Shown piece by piece: positions 48,316-56,430 of a DNA stretch of 56,430 nucleotides. Position 1 is the first letter of the stretch; the number at the start of each line of letters is the position of its first letter. The notes beneath the pieces were generated by a model. It saw only the letters and a program-made list of their open reading frames with translations. It searched no databases and was not told the DNA's origin. The position numbers and the translations under genes are program-made. The stretch comes from Bacteroidales bacterium UBA4360 (GTDB lineage: Bacteria; Bacteroidota; Bacteroidia; Bacteroidales; UBA932), in assembly GCA_002393945.1 (NCBI GenBank), contig DGSO01000009.1:1-56430 (forward strand), read 5' to 3'.

Positions 48316-48935
48316 TGAAAAAGCGTATTCTGACACTTTTAGCGGCAGTATCCATTTGTGCCTGCCAGTCCCTTCTCCCGGAGAAGGTGGACATCGTTAC
48401 CCTGGGCATACTCCCGGAAAGCATAACCGTCCCCGCCACCGCCGGTGAGGATGGCGTAAGGGTCATTGCCGACAGAGATTACTCAGTAGAGATCCTTTCA
48501 GGGCAGGAATGGCTGACTCCCGGCATCAGCAAGAGCGACACCCTCTCATTCTCTTTCAAGGAGAATGCGGGATTCCGCCGCAGCGCAGTCTTGAAAATCA
48601 ATGCCGATGGAAGGGAAGACCGCCTGGTTGTCAAACAGGAAGGGCCTTACAAGGAAACGCTGACGCTCTCAACCCACTCAGTAACAGCTCCGGCTGACGG
48701 CTGCCAAGTTGTCATAAGGGTTCTTTCAAACCTTCCGTCCGATTATTTTACCGTAACGGCATCAAACGACAATGTGATTTCAAAACTCAGGCTCACCGCG
48801 TATGAGCTCAGTTTCGTGGTTCTTCCCACAACCAACAGGGATAAAAGGAACTACACCGTAACGGTATCATACACCGACGGCTGGGGAGAAACAATTGAGG
48901 ATTCGGTGAATATACTGCAGGAAGTTTATGATTAG
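48315..48935 (+). CDS. Lipoprotein with two BACON-like domains
   Basis: 206 aa. Lipobox Cys17 (ICAC), then QS. First domain about 30-112 (ITVPATAGEDGVRVIADRDY, EWLTPGISKSDT, RRSAVLKINADGRED, VVKQEG). The second domain, about 115-206, is more diverged: THSVTAPADGCQVVIRVLSN, TVSYTDGWG and the closing strand VNILQE. Likely surface-exposed. Function beyond binding is unknown. The last 8 bases overlap the hydrolase gene. Confidence 0.7.
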   Translation: MKKRILTLLAAVSICACQSLLPEKVDIVTLGILPESITVPATAGEDGVRVIADRDYSVEILSGQEWLTPGISKSDTLSFSFKENAGFRRSAVLKINADGREDRLVVKQEGPYKETLTLSTHSVTAPADGCQVVIRVLSNLPSDYFTVTASNDNVISKLRLTAYELSFVVLPTTNRDKRNYTVTVSYTDGWGETIEDSVNILQEVYD

Positions 48936-51033
48936 GAAGATGACAGTGTGGCTGTTCTCCTTGCTGATGACGGCTGGCAGCCTTGGAGCACAGGAGCGCC
49001 TTGCAAATGACCGGATTGCCATTAGCGTTGATGCAAAAGGCAATCTGACCGAACTTAAAAACCTCGTGACAGGAACCGACTATGCCGGCTCCGGGGCTCT
49101 TTGGAGACTGTACTTCGACACTTCCGGGCAGAGTGAAGTGCAGGTGAGCGGGGCTCTCCAGGCCAACAGCGTGGAAAGGAAAGGAGACGCCATCGTCATT
49201 TCCTGCAGCGGCATGAAGGCCGACTCCAGAATAGAAGGGACACTGAACTTTTCACTCACCCTTACCATTACTCTGGAAGAAGACAAGGTTAGGTTTGCAT
49301 CGGCACTTGCGAACAATGAGCCGCACACCATAATCAGGGAACTGCAGTATCCCCTTGTGGGAGACCTTGCCCTTCCTGAAGGCCACAAACTGCTCACCAC
49401 TTACGGAGGAGGGCAGCTCATTGACAATGTAAAAAGGGACATCGCAGAAGAAGGCATCAAGAATCCGTACATGACGCCTGCCCAGTATTTTAGGCAAAAG
49501 CCTCTGGAGTATCCCCGAGGCGCCGTTGCTGCCAACTGCTTCGCCCTTGTGGGAGATAAAGAAGGCCTCTACTTCGGCAGTCATGACAGCAGTTTCGTGA
49601 ACACGGGGCATGGACTGAGGGTGTATCCGTCGGCCACTGGAGTTTTTGACCGTCTGGAATGCGGTTTTTACAAATACCCTAACATAGTGAGCGGAGAAAG
49701 TTGGGAGTGCGATGCCAACGTAATCGCTCCTTACAGCGGTTCATGGACGGAGACCTCGCGCCTGTATCGCAGATGGGTCGACGCCACCTGGTGGGACCGC
49801 CGCGAGCCTCCACAGTGGGTTCAAGAGATGAAAAGCTGGCAGAGAGTTATCTTCAAGCACCAGTACGGAGAATACTTCTTCCATTACAACGACCTTCCCG
49901 GCAGAATCCTCAATGTTGAAAAGAGCGTTGACAGCGACGCTGTCCTTATCTTCGGATGGTGGAATGACGGTATGGACAATTCCAATCCGGACTATTTTAC
50001 AGATGCTTCGCAGGGAGGAGACGAGGCCCTTAAAAATGCCATCACACGTTACCAGAATGCCGGCGGAAGGGCTGCGCTGTATTTCAACGGAAAGCTCATA
50101 GACAGGAAGAGCAGATTCTACCGCAGCGGCAATGCCCAAAACCTTACATTCACAGGGAATGACGGTGCGGAGAGCATCGAAAACTACAAGTTCACATCCT
50201 TCGGCTCTTTCCTCGGGAAATACAATTACCGCAATTTCGTAATTGCAAACACAAGGGAACCCCGCTGGCAGGAACTCATGCTGTCCTGGATAGATAAAGC
50301 GGCATCGCTTGGCGCATCCAGCATTTTCTATGACCAGATGGGCTCGGTGGAGAGCAGCGCCGTTAACTGGGACCTCTCAGGAGAGTTTCCCATCCCCGAC
50401 CTTGCACCCCTCACCGCCAAGGCCGACATTCTAAAAAAGTGCAGGGACAAGGTCATCGCCACATCCCAGGACATGGCAATGGGGGCCGAGCATATCACGG
50501 ACCTTCTGTGCATGTACGTTGACTACACTCACGGAGATGGACTTCTCTCCATGATTGACTGGTTCAGGTACACATTCCCCGAACTTATCCTCAGTGACCG
50601 CAGCATACGTGACGACACCGATATCGAACGCCGCGTGAACCTTACCGTCCTGAAAGGCCTCCGTAACGATATCGAGATATTCCGCTGCCGGGGACTTATT
50701 GATGAAACGCCTCATTACCAGGCATATCTTGCCAAGGTGAACGCCCTAAAGGAACGCTTCTCGAACCTTCTTCTGAAGGGCCGGTTCTCCTACAAGGACT
50801 TCTTCACATCAAGCAATGACAAGGTTGAAGCACGCAGTTTCGTGAAGGATGGTTCCCTTGCCATAGTGCTCACTTCAGAGGAAGACAAAGTCCAGAAAAC
50901 CCACCTTGAAGTACCGGGTTACAAGTTCAGGGAGTGCGGAACCATCGGCAGTGCAAAGGTCTCCCGCAACGGAAAGAAGGTGAGTCTTGGCAAACACGGC
51001 CTTGTCGTACTTGTCTATGATAAAGAAGCATGA
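48928..51033 (+). CDS. Putative secreted glycoside hydrolase (DUF6259-like)
   Basis: 701 aa with a signal peptide (MIRKMTVWLFSLLMTAGSLG), not a lipobox. N-terminal beta-sandwich (RIAISVDAKGNLTELKNLVT, DSRIEGTLNFSLTLTITLEE), then a TIM-barrel-like part (VLIFGWWNDGMDNSNPDYFT, GASSIFYDQMGSV, KVIATSQDMAMGAEHIT) and a small C-terminal beta domain. It resembles DUF6259 proteins that occur with sugar-hydrolase loci. Acidic candidates are the Asp residues in FGWWNDGMD and FYDQMG; the reaction is not known. The only carbohydrate-active candidate in this operon besides the GH28 half of the last gene. Confidence 0.6.
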   Translation: MIRKMTVWLFSLLMTAGSLGAQERLANDRIAISVDAKGNLTELKNLVTGTDYAGSGALWRLYFDTSGQSEVQVSGALQANSVERKGDAIVISCSGMKADSRIEGTLNFSLTLTITLEEDKVRFASALANNEPHTIIRELQYPLVGDLALPEGHKLLTTYGGGQLIDNVKRDIAEEGIKNPYMTPAQYFRQKPLEYPRGAVAANCFALVGDKEGLYFGSHDSSFVNTGHGLRVYPSATGVFDRLECGFYKYPNIVSGESWECDANVIAPYSGSWTETSRLYRRWVDATWWDRREPPQWVQEMKSWQRVIFKHQYGEYFFHYNDLPGRILNVEKSVDSDAVLIFGWWNDGMDNSNPDYFTDASQGGDEALKNAITRYQNAGGRAALYFNGKLIDRKSRFYRSGNAQNLTFTGNDGAESIENYKFTSFGSFLGKYNYRNFVIANTREPRWQELMLSWIDKAASLGASSIFYDQMGSVESSAVNWDLSGEFPIPDLAPLTAKADILKKCRDKVIATSQDMAMGAEHITDLLCMYVDYTHGDGLLSMIDWFRYTFPELILSDRSIRDDTDIERRVNLTVLKGLRNDIEIFRCRGLIDETPHYQAYLAKVNALKERFSNLLLKGRFSYKDFFTSSNDKVEARSFVKDGSLAIVLTSEEDKVQKTHLEVPGYKFRECGTIGSAKVSRNGKKVSLGKHGLVVLVYDKEA

Positions 51034-52217
51034 AACGCATCCTGCCTCTCATATTGATTCTTTGCAGTATGGGCATTCAAGCCCAGACGCTGCCCTCATG
51101 GCAGGAAGGTTGGTTTGATATCCATCACATTTCCACCGGAAAGGGCGAATGCCAGTTCCTGGTTTTCCCGGATGGGACGACGATGGTGATTGACTGCGGA
51201 GACATGACCGGCCAGGGAAAGGGCTGGGCGCACAGCAAAGCCCTCCCGGACAGCAGCAAAACGCCGCCGCAGTGGGCCGCAAGGTATATCGACACTTTCT
51301 CTCCCACTCCCGGAAGGATAGACTATGTGCTCATATCCCATTTCCATTCAGACCACATGGGCCACATATCGGCCTCTAAGGATGGGGAGCACGGATACAG
51401 GCTTTCCGGCATTACGGAGCTGGCAGAGTACGAAAGAATCGGCACGCTTGTTGACAGAGGTTATCCAAGGTATGACTACCCTTCTGTGGAAGTCGTGGAA
51501 AAGCAGTGCGCCATGATGGCCGATTACAAGAAATTCGTCACTTTCAAGACCATTAATGAAGGCATGAAGGCTGAACAGTTCAAGCTTGGTTCCAAAAAGC
51601 AGTTCCGGACGCAGTCCGGGGCATGGGACTTCAAGGTCTGGAACGTCGCCGTCAATCTCAGGGCCGTAAAGAAAGGCAGGCTGTTCAAGAAAGAAGAGAA
51701 CATCCTGAAGTTTGACGAAAACATGTTCTCATGCGTGCAGCTTTTTACCTACGGACCTTTCAAGTATTATTCCGGAGGGGATTTCCCGGGGAGCAACCTT
51801 GCGGCACTCAAGTTCGAAAGGTATTACGAAACGCCGGTTGCAGACATTGTCGGCAAATGTGATGTCGTAAAGGCCGATCACCACGGATACCGGGACTCCA
51901 CAAATCCATATTTCCTCTGGAAAACAGAGCCGGATGCCATAATTGTCGATGCCGCCGAAGCATCCCATCCGCGCAGAGAGACCGTGGAACGGATTACCGA
52001 CCCTCAGTACCGCGGCCGGCGCGATATCTACACCACTTCTGAAGCCGGCAGGGCAAAGATGGGAGAGGATGCATGGAACAAGATAAAGGGCACAGGACAC
52101 ATTGTAGTCCGCGTTTATGAAGGCGGAAAATCCTGGCAGGTTTTCGTCCTTGACGCAGCCTCGACAGATTACCATGTACTCCAGTCATCAGAAGTATATC
52201 AAACCAGAAAGAAATGA
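51030..52217 (+). CDS. Secreted MBL-fold metallohydrolase
   Basis: 395 aa with a signal peptide (MKRILPLILILCSMGIQAQT). Metallo-beta-lactamase-fold signs: FLVFPDGTTMVIDCGD, the HxHxDH metal motif in LISHFHSDHMGH (about 104-109), and DVVKADHHGYRDSTNPYFL, which resembles the metal-binding end of ComEC-like MBL domains. Such enzymes cut phosphodiesters or other esters; a role next to EEP and acid phosphatase domains fits phosphate-ester breakdown. Couples by ATGA on both sides. Confidence 0.8.
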   Translation: MKRILPLILILCSMGIQAQTLPSWQEGWFDIHHISTGKGECQFLVFPDGTTMVIDCGDMTGQGKGWAHSKALPDSSKTPPQWAARYIDTFSPTPGRIDYVLISHFHSDHMGHISASKDGEHGYRLSGITELAEYERIGTLVDRGYPRYDYPSVEVVEKQCAMMADYKKFVTFKTINEGMKAEQFKLGSKKQFRTQSGAWDFKVWNVAVNLRAVKKGRLFKKEENILKFDENMFSCVQLFTYGPFKYYSGGDFPGSNLAALKFERYYETPVADIVGKCDVVKADHHGYRDSTNPYFLWKTEPDAIIVDAAEASHPRRETVERITDPQYRGRRDIYTTSEAGRAKMGEDAWNKIKGTGHIVVRVYEGGKSWQVFVLDAASTDYHVLQSSEVYQTRKK

Positions 52218-53953
52218 AAAAGGCCTTTATCCTTATAGCTTTGTTCATAACCACCCTTCTGCAGGCGCAGGAGGCCGATTTCCGAATCATGTCCTTTAAC
52301 ATGGAAAGAGGAGACCTTGGCGTCAAACTGGGACGTGGATGGGATGTCAGAAAGCCAGGAGCCCTGGCCATGCTGGAACTCAGGCATCCTGACCTTCTGG
52401 GCGTGCAGGAATGCAATTCCGAGCAGAGGGATGATATCCTTGGGAGAATGGCTGGATACCGCCATATAGGGGCATCCGTATCCGGCGAGACAGGAGAGCA
52501 TGCCACTTCCGGCAATTACATATTCTATGATTCCGCTACAGTGGAACTGCTGGACGAGGGAATGTTCTGGTATGCCTTCAATCCTGACAGTACCGGAGTC
52601 TTCACATGGATAGCAAAAAAACCTCGTAATGCAGTCTGGGGCAAGTTCCGCCACAAGCCAACCGGGAGGGAGTTCATCTACATCAACAACCACCTCCAGA
52701 ACGGAATTGACGCCGTACTCAACAGGGCCATGAGCATTACCCTTCTGCTCTCCAAAATGAGGGAAATCAATCCTGACGGGCTGCCCATGCTTTATACCGG
52801 AGACCTCAACAGCAAGGGAATAGAAGGCTACTACGCTCCTCTGAACCAAGAGATGCAGGAAGCCGTCAACGCCTGTCCGATAACAGACCATGGCATTTCC
52901 CACGGCGGTTACAAAAGAAAGAGCGGAAATGATGGCCAGATAGACCATATCTTCTTCTCTGGCGCACTTGAAGGCCTTCGCTTTGCGATAGACAGGGATG
53001 CATACGAAGGCGTTGAATACCTGTCGGACCATTTCCCCGTGTATGCCGACCTCCGCTTCACTTCAGCGGCACCCGAAAAGAAAGAGTACTGGTTTGACCT
53101 CAAGCCTTCACCAGATGACTTTTCCGTCAAAGTGGGGACATGGAATCTTTTCAGCACCATTGAAAGGGACAACCGCAAAGCTCCCACCTGGAACAGCGTA
53201 AAAGAATCCGTAGCCAGCATCGTCCCCACTCTCGGAACCGATATAATTGCATTTCAGGAGCTCACGGATCCAATGGCAAGGGACCTTCCGAAACTCCTCA
53301 AGAAAACATGCGGCAAGAAGTACAAACTGTGGATCAGTTTCTCCGATGAAAACCCCGAAAATACCACCCGCGAAGCAACTGCCCTCATGTATGATGCAGA
53401 ACGTTTCTCTGTCTCAAGACAAAGGCTATCATGGATTACCGGAGGCGACTATGAAACGCCCTCCAAACCCTGGGGAGACGAATACAGGGCACTTCAGTCT
53501 GCTGTTTTCACGGACAAGGCAACTGGAAAGCAGTTCTTTGTCCTTGCCGGAAAATTCGCCCGCGGAGAAAACCCCGTCAAATACGAAGGCGCTGCCATCA
53601 AGAAGATTGAACGGGAACTGAACAAGGACAATCTCCCTTGCATCCTTCTTGCCGACATGAACACCTCTCCCAAGGGCCAGGTATGGCTCTCAGTCCTGAA
53701 TTACTGGACAGATACTGAAGCCTTGATCCATCCTTTTTCCCACGACTATTTCTCTACCCGCATCCCCAATAAAGGCTTTTACGATGGCAACATACCCAAT
53801 GACTGGGGATCGAAGTTCGACATTGTGGGGATAAACCGATATGTAGAAAACAGAATAATCGTCACAGAACATACAATTCACAGGGAAACGGCCTCTTTTG
53901 ACCCTGTCCCCTCTGACCACTGTCCTGTGACCGCAACACTTGTTTTCAAATGA
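52214..53953 (+). CDS. Tandem EEP protein, second domain lacking a conserved His
   Basis: 579 aa with a signal peptide (MKKAFILIALFITTLLQAQ). Domain 1 (about 22-285) is complete: MSFNMERGDL, LLGVQECNSEQRDDIL, NNHLQNG, GDLNSKG (near 195), GQIDHIFF and SDHFPVYADL. Domain 2 (about 302-579) has GTWNLF, AFQELTD, LADMNT (near 479), KFDIVG and SDHCPVT, but where domain 1 reads NNHLQNG it reads AGKFARG, so one His is missing. This may make domain 2 inactive or change its substrate. The first domain is related to the EEPs at 32333 and 38345. Confidence 0.82.
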   Translation: MKKAFILIALFITTLLQAQEADFRIMSFNMERGDLGVKLGRGWDVRKPGALAMLELRHPDLLGVQECNSEQRDDILGRMAGYRHIGASVSGETGEHATSGNYIFYDSATVELLDEGMFWYAFNPDSTGVFTWIAKKPRNAVWGKFRHKPTGREFIYINNHLQNGIDAVLNRAMSITLLLSKMREINPDGLPMLYTGDLNSKGIEGYYAPLNQEMQEAVNACPITDHGISHGGYKRKSGNDGQIDHIFFSGALEGLRFAIDRDAYEGVEYLSDHFPVYADLRFTSAAPEKKEYWFDLKPSPDDFSVKVGTWNLFSTIERDNRKAPTWNSVKESVASIVPTLGTDIIAFQELTDPMARDLPKLLKKTCGKKYKLWISFSDENPENTTREATALMYDAERFSVSRQRLSWITGGDYETPSKPWGDEYRALQSAVFTDKATGKQFFVLAGKFARGENPVKYEGAAIKKIERELNKDNLPCILLADMNTSPKGQVWLSVLNYWTDTEALIHPFSHDYFSTRIPNKGFYDGNIPNDWGSKFDIVGINRYVENRIIVTEHTIHRETASFDPVPSDHCPVTATLVFK

Positions 53954-56358
53954 TATCATTACGTCTATATACTTCCATTGCCGCAGGTTTGCTGCTGGTT
54001 CTGAGCGTAAACGCACATGATACAGATACCCTGCGAGGCATCTACAGGACTTATACTGCACCCGAGATATCCGACACTCCCGCTCCAAAAGGGTACAAGC
54101 CGGTGTATATCAGCCACTACGGCCGCCACGGAAGCAGGCTCCACCTTGGACCCTACATCGTGAAGCCGGGTCTCGATTCCCTCAAGGCTGCAGAAAAAAG
54201 GGGCTCCCTCACAACTCTTGGCGCCGATGTCCTCTCACACCTTGAAGAGCTGTGGAGCGTAAGCAACGGGAAATGGGCAGACCTCACTGAGAGAGGCCGG
54301 CTGGAACACGAAGCCATTGCTGGCAGGATGATGAAACGATACGCTCCGGTTTTCAAGGGGAAAAAGAGCGTAAATGCATTTGCAACCACCAGAGAGCGCT
54401 GCAAAAGCAGCATGAACGCTGCACTGTCCGTCATTGAAAAGGTAAACCCTTCCCTCAAGATAAGCAGACAGTCCGGCAAGGAAATCAACAATATCCTCAA
54501 GAATGAAAGCCTTCTCGCCGACGCACAAGCCTGGTACGGACCAAGGCTTGATACGGCAACTCTTGCATCCGGGAAATGGAATGAATGCATCTCCCGCCTA
54601 TATACAGACTGCAAAGGCTCGGACATGGCGCAGATGATTCTTGCACGTTGGCTCTGGCATTGCTGGGCAGAGGCTCCATGCGCAGGGCTGGAGGGTTTTG
54701 ATGTATCGGCCTGGCTGTCGGATGAGGAAATGCGCAGCATGTCGGGGTGGTATGACATGAACCTCCCGATCAAGTGCCTGAGAAGCGACATTTACCAGGA
54801 AAGCCGCATCGAAAGCCAGCGCGGACTGCTTCTTGATATTGTCACAAAGGCCGATGCCGCCCTCTCCGATGGCAAAACCGCCGCTACCCTCCGGTACGGT
54901 CATGATGCCAATCTGGTTCCTCTCATGGGGCTCATGAATGCCCGGGGGTTTGACGGCGTATATGTTCTCAAAGACAGGCCCGACACTCGCTGGAACAGCG
55001 CAAAGATGATTCCGATGGCTTCCAACGTTCAGCTTGTTTTCTATAAGAAAGGCCGCAGGGATCCTGTCCTGGTGAAAGTGCTTTACAATGAGAAGGAAAC
55101 AGGCATTGTCGGACTTGAACCCTTCAGCGGTCCATACTACGACTGGAATGCCCTGAAACGCTTCTGGGGATGCTCCCCGCTCGAGCATGAATCCGTCCTC
55201 TCAACCCCGGCAGAAGGGTATGCCACGGCCATGATCCAGCATGCCATCGACTCGATATCGGCCCTGGGCGGCGGAAGAGTGACACTTCTTGGCGGTACGT
55301 TCCTGTCAGCACCCATAGAACTCAAGGACGGAGTTGACCTGCACATAGAAGAAGGTGCCGTGCTGCTTGCATCTCCACGCCTTGAGGACTTTCCGAACCG
55401 CACAGAGACCCGGCATTTTGATACAGAGGCTCTGCCCCGCCGCCGAAACATCGCCCTTGTATGGGCCGATGAAGCCCGCGACATTTCCATTACCGGGGGT
55501 GGCATCATTGACGGGAACGGGACATACCATATCAGGGAGAAATCGGCCCCTAACGGCAACGGATGGCCTTTTGAAAGGATAGCCCCTGCCGAAAAGTCTC
55601 TCCCCCGGCTGGTGTTTTTTGCAGGATGCCGGAATGTTCTTGTGCAGGACATCACGATGTGCAACCAGCCCGCGGGATGGGGCTACTGGGTACATGACTG
55701 CGACATGGTGCGATTCAAGGACTGCACTATAACAAATGACGTACGCTATCCTAACAATGACGGAATACATATAAACTGTTCCCGCGACGTTTTCATTTCC
55801 GGCTGCCATATAGAAGCCGGTGACGATGCCATCGTGGTCCGCGCCAACAGCCGTTCCCTCAAGGAGGACAAGCCTTGCGAGAGGGTTGTGGTCACCGATT
55901 GCAAGCTCAGAAGCTGGTCATCTGCGGTAAGGATAGGATGGGTCGGAGACGGAGTCATGAGAGACTGCGCGTTTACCGACATCCGGATATGGGACTCTTC
56001 AAATGGAATCGGCAGTTATATGCCCCTGTTCAAATATGTCGAGGCTTCAAATGATTACGGCCGCGAAAGCACCGTCATAGAGAATTTCTGGTTCAGCGAC
56101 ATTGCCATGGATGAAGTCTATGGAAATCCGGTCTATTTCGCAATCCCGGCCGATGATCCAAAGGTCCGGGTATCGGCATTCAGGGACATGAGATTCAAGC
56201 ATGTCTGGTGCCGCTCGCTATATCTCCCATACATTAGCCGGAGGGCCGATGTCGATGTTTCAGGTATTGAATTCAACGGCTGCAGCTTCTCCCTGGGCTC
56301 CCCTGCCGATTTCCCGGGAGACTCCCGCCAGCATGGTTATGTTTTGAGGCGTTTTTAG
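53950..56358 (+). CDS. Histidine acid phosphatase fused to a GH28-like beta-helix hydrolase
   Basis: 802 aa with a signal peptide (about 1-23). The N-terminal half (to about 415) is a clade-2 histidine phosphatase: SHYGRHGSRLHLG (near 57) and LRYGHDANLVPLMGLM (near 316), closing with GPYYDWNALKRF like the stand-alone enzyme at 9607. Without a new signal it continues into a GH28 right-handed helix: AIDSISALGGGRVTLLGGTF, DLHIEEGAVLLAS, GGGIIDGNG, catalytic-type NNDGIHI (near 602) and GDDAIVV (near 623). The usual GHG motif region reads SAVRIGW. GH28 cleaves galacturonans. Dephosphorylation and glycan cleavage in one exported protein would suit a phosphorylated glycan. Last gene of the operon. 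Confidence 0.85.
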   Translation: MISLRLYTSIAAGLLLVLSVNAHDTDTLRGIYRTYTAPEISDTPAPKGYKPVYISHYGRHGSRLHLGPYIVKPGLDSLKAAEKRGSLTTLGADVLSHLEELWSVSNGKWADLTERGRLEHEAIAGRMMKRYAPVFKGKKSVNAFATTRERCKSSMNAALSVIEKVNPSLKISRQSGKEINNILKNESLLADAQAWYGPRLDTATLASGKWNECISRLYTDCKGSDMAQMILARWLWHCWAEAPCAGLEGFDVSAWLSDEEMRSMSGWYDMNLPIKCLRSDIYQESRIESQRGLLLDIVTKADAALSDGKTAATLRYGHDANLVPLMGLMNARGFDGVYVLKDRPDTRWNSAKMIPMASNVQLVFYKKGRRDPVLVKVLYNEKETGIVGLEPFSGPYYDWNALKRFWGCSPLEHESVLSTPAEGYATAMIQHAIDSISALGGGRVTLLGGTFLSAPIELKDGVDLHIEEGAVLLASPRLEDFPNRTETRHFDTEALPRRRNIALVWADEARDISITGGGIIDGNGTYHIREKSAPNGNGWPFERIAPAEKSLPRLVFFAGCRNVLVQDITMCNQPAGWGYWVHDCDMVRFKDCTITNDVRYPNNDGIHINCSRDVFISGCHIEAGDDAIVVRANSRSLKEDKPCERVVVTDCKLRSWSSAVRIGWVGDGVMRDCAFTDIRIWDSSNGIGSYMPLFKYVEASNDYGRESTVIENFWFSDIAMDEVYGNPVYFAIPADDPKVRVSAFRDMRFKHVWCRSLYLPYISRRADVDVSGIEFNGCSFSLGSPADFPGDSRQHGYVLRRF

Positions 56359-56430
56359 CAATGCGCTGAATATTAAACATTTACAGAAATCCCCTGTGCA
56401 TTTTTAGGCTCACCGGTATTTTTCCGTGGA
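56359..56430. other. Non-coding end of the window
   Basis: After the stop of the last gene there is AT-rich sequence with ACAG/CTGT and two short T runs. I see no clear terminator or gene before the window ends. Confidence 0.4.

Overview
The window looks like a chromosome segment of a member of the Bacteroidota, most likely order Bacteroidales. The evidence is SusC/SusD and BACON proteins, many lipoproteins with acidic residues just after the lipid-anchored cysteine, promoters of the TTTG-N19/20-TAnnTTTG type, a tRNA without encoded CCA, and almost no Shine-Dalgarno sequences. Base composition is moderately GC-rich. I cannot name a genus with confidence.

Positions 1-22.8 kb are mostly housekeeping genes on the minus strand: (i) a transporter remnant, a Ser/Arg-repeat secreted protein, namZ and murI; (ii) an operon of a two-domain HU-like membrane protein, an acyl-ACP thioesterase, an AspT/YidE-type transporter and a Nudix hydrolase, converging on a plus-strand HIT-like/SpoIID fusion gene; (iii) a tRNA-Asn; (iv) a rimP-nusA-infB-tmk operon running on into a DoxX/MauE-like membrane protein and a histidine acid phosphatase, with an intrinsic terminator in its leader; (v) a fatty-acid cluster fabK-fabF-deaminase-fabZ; (vi) DUF4293, a CPBP protease and a sugar-nucleotide transferase. 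Positions 22.8-29.6 kb hold divIC and folP, an aquaporin, a HerA-like ATPase, mazG and a secreted GH31 glycosidase.

Positions 29.6-56.4 kb are an accessory nutrient-acquisition and cell-surface region on the plus strand. It has two transcription units, each starting with a very small peptide gene (37 and 54 aa, sharing an SYxxPxxEVL...M..G.LD pattern). The two promoters share a 26-bp element at identical spacing from the -7 box. Between the units lies a membrane-anchored TPR/HTH regulator whose reading frame carries a C9 homopolymer. Unit 1 encodes a fimbrillin-like/beta-helix lipoprotein and a fimbrillin-like/EEP-phosphatase lipoprotein. Unit 2 is a run of 15 genes over about 20.6 kb with junctions between a 20-base overlap and a 2-base gap: peptide, beta-helix lipoprotein, EEP lipoprotein, beta-helix lipoprotein, three small lipoproteins, SusC, SusD, two BACON lipoproteins, a DUF6259-like hydrolase, an MBL-fold hydrolase, a tandem-EEP protein and a histidine-acid-phosphatase/GH28 fusion.

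My reading, which is inference, is that unit 2 is an unusual SusC/D locus. It is dominated by phosphate-ester chemistry (four EEP domains in three proteins across both units, one HAP domain, one MBL) rather than by a set of glycosidases, so the imported ligand may be a phosphorylated glycan, inositol phosphate or phosphodiester polymer. A possibly phase-variable regulator and a peptide-led, co-regulated promoter pair would control it. Substrate, binding site and phase variation are untested predictions.
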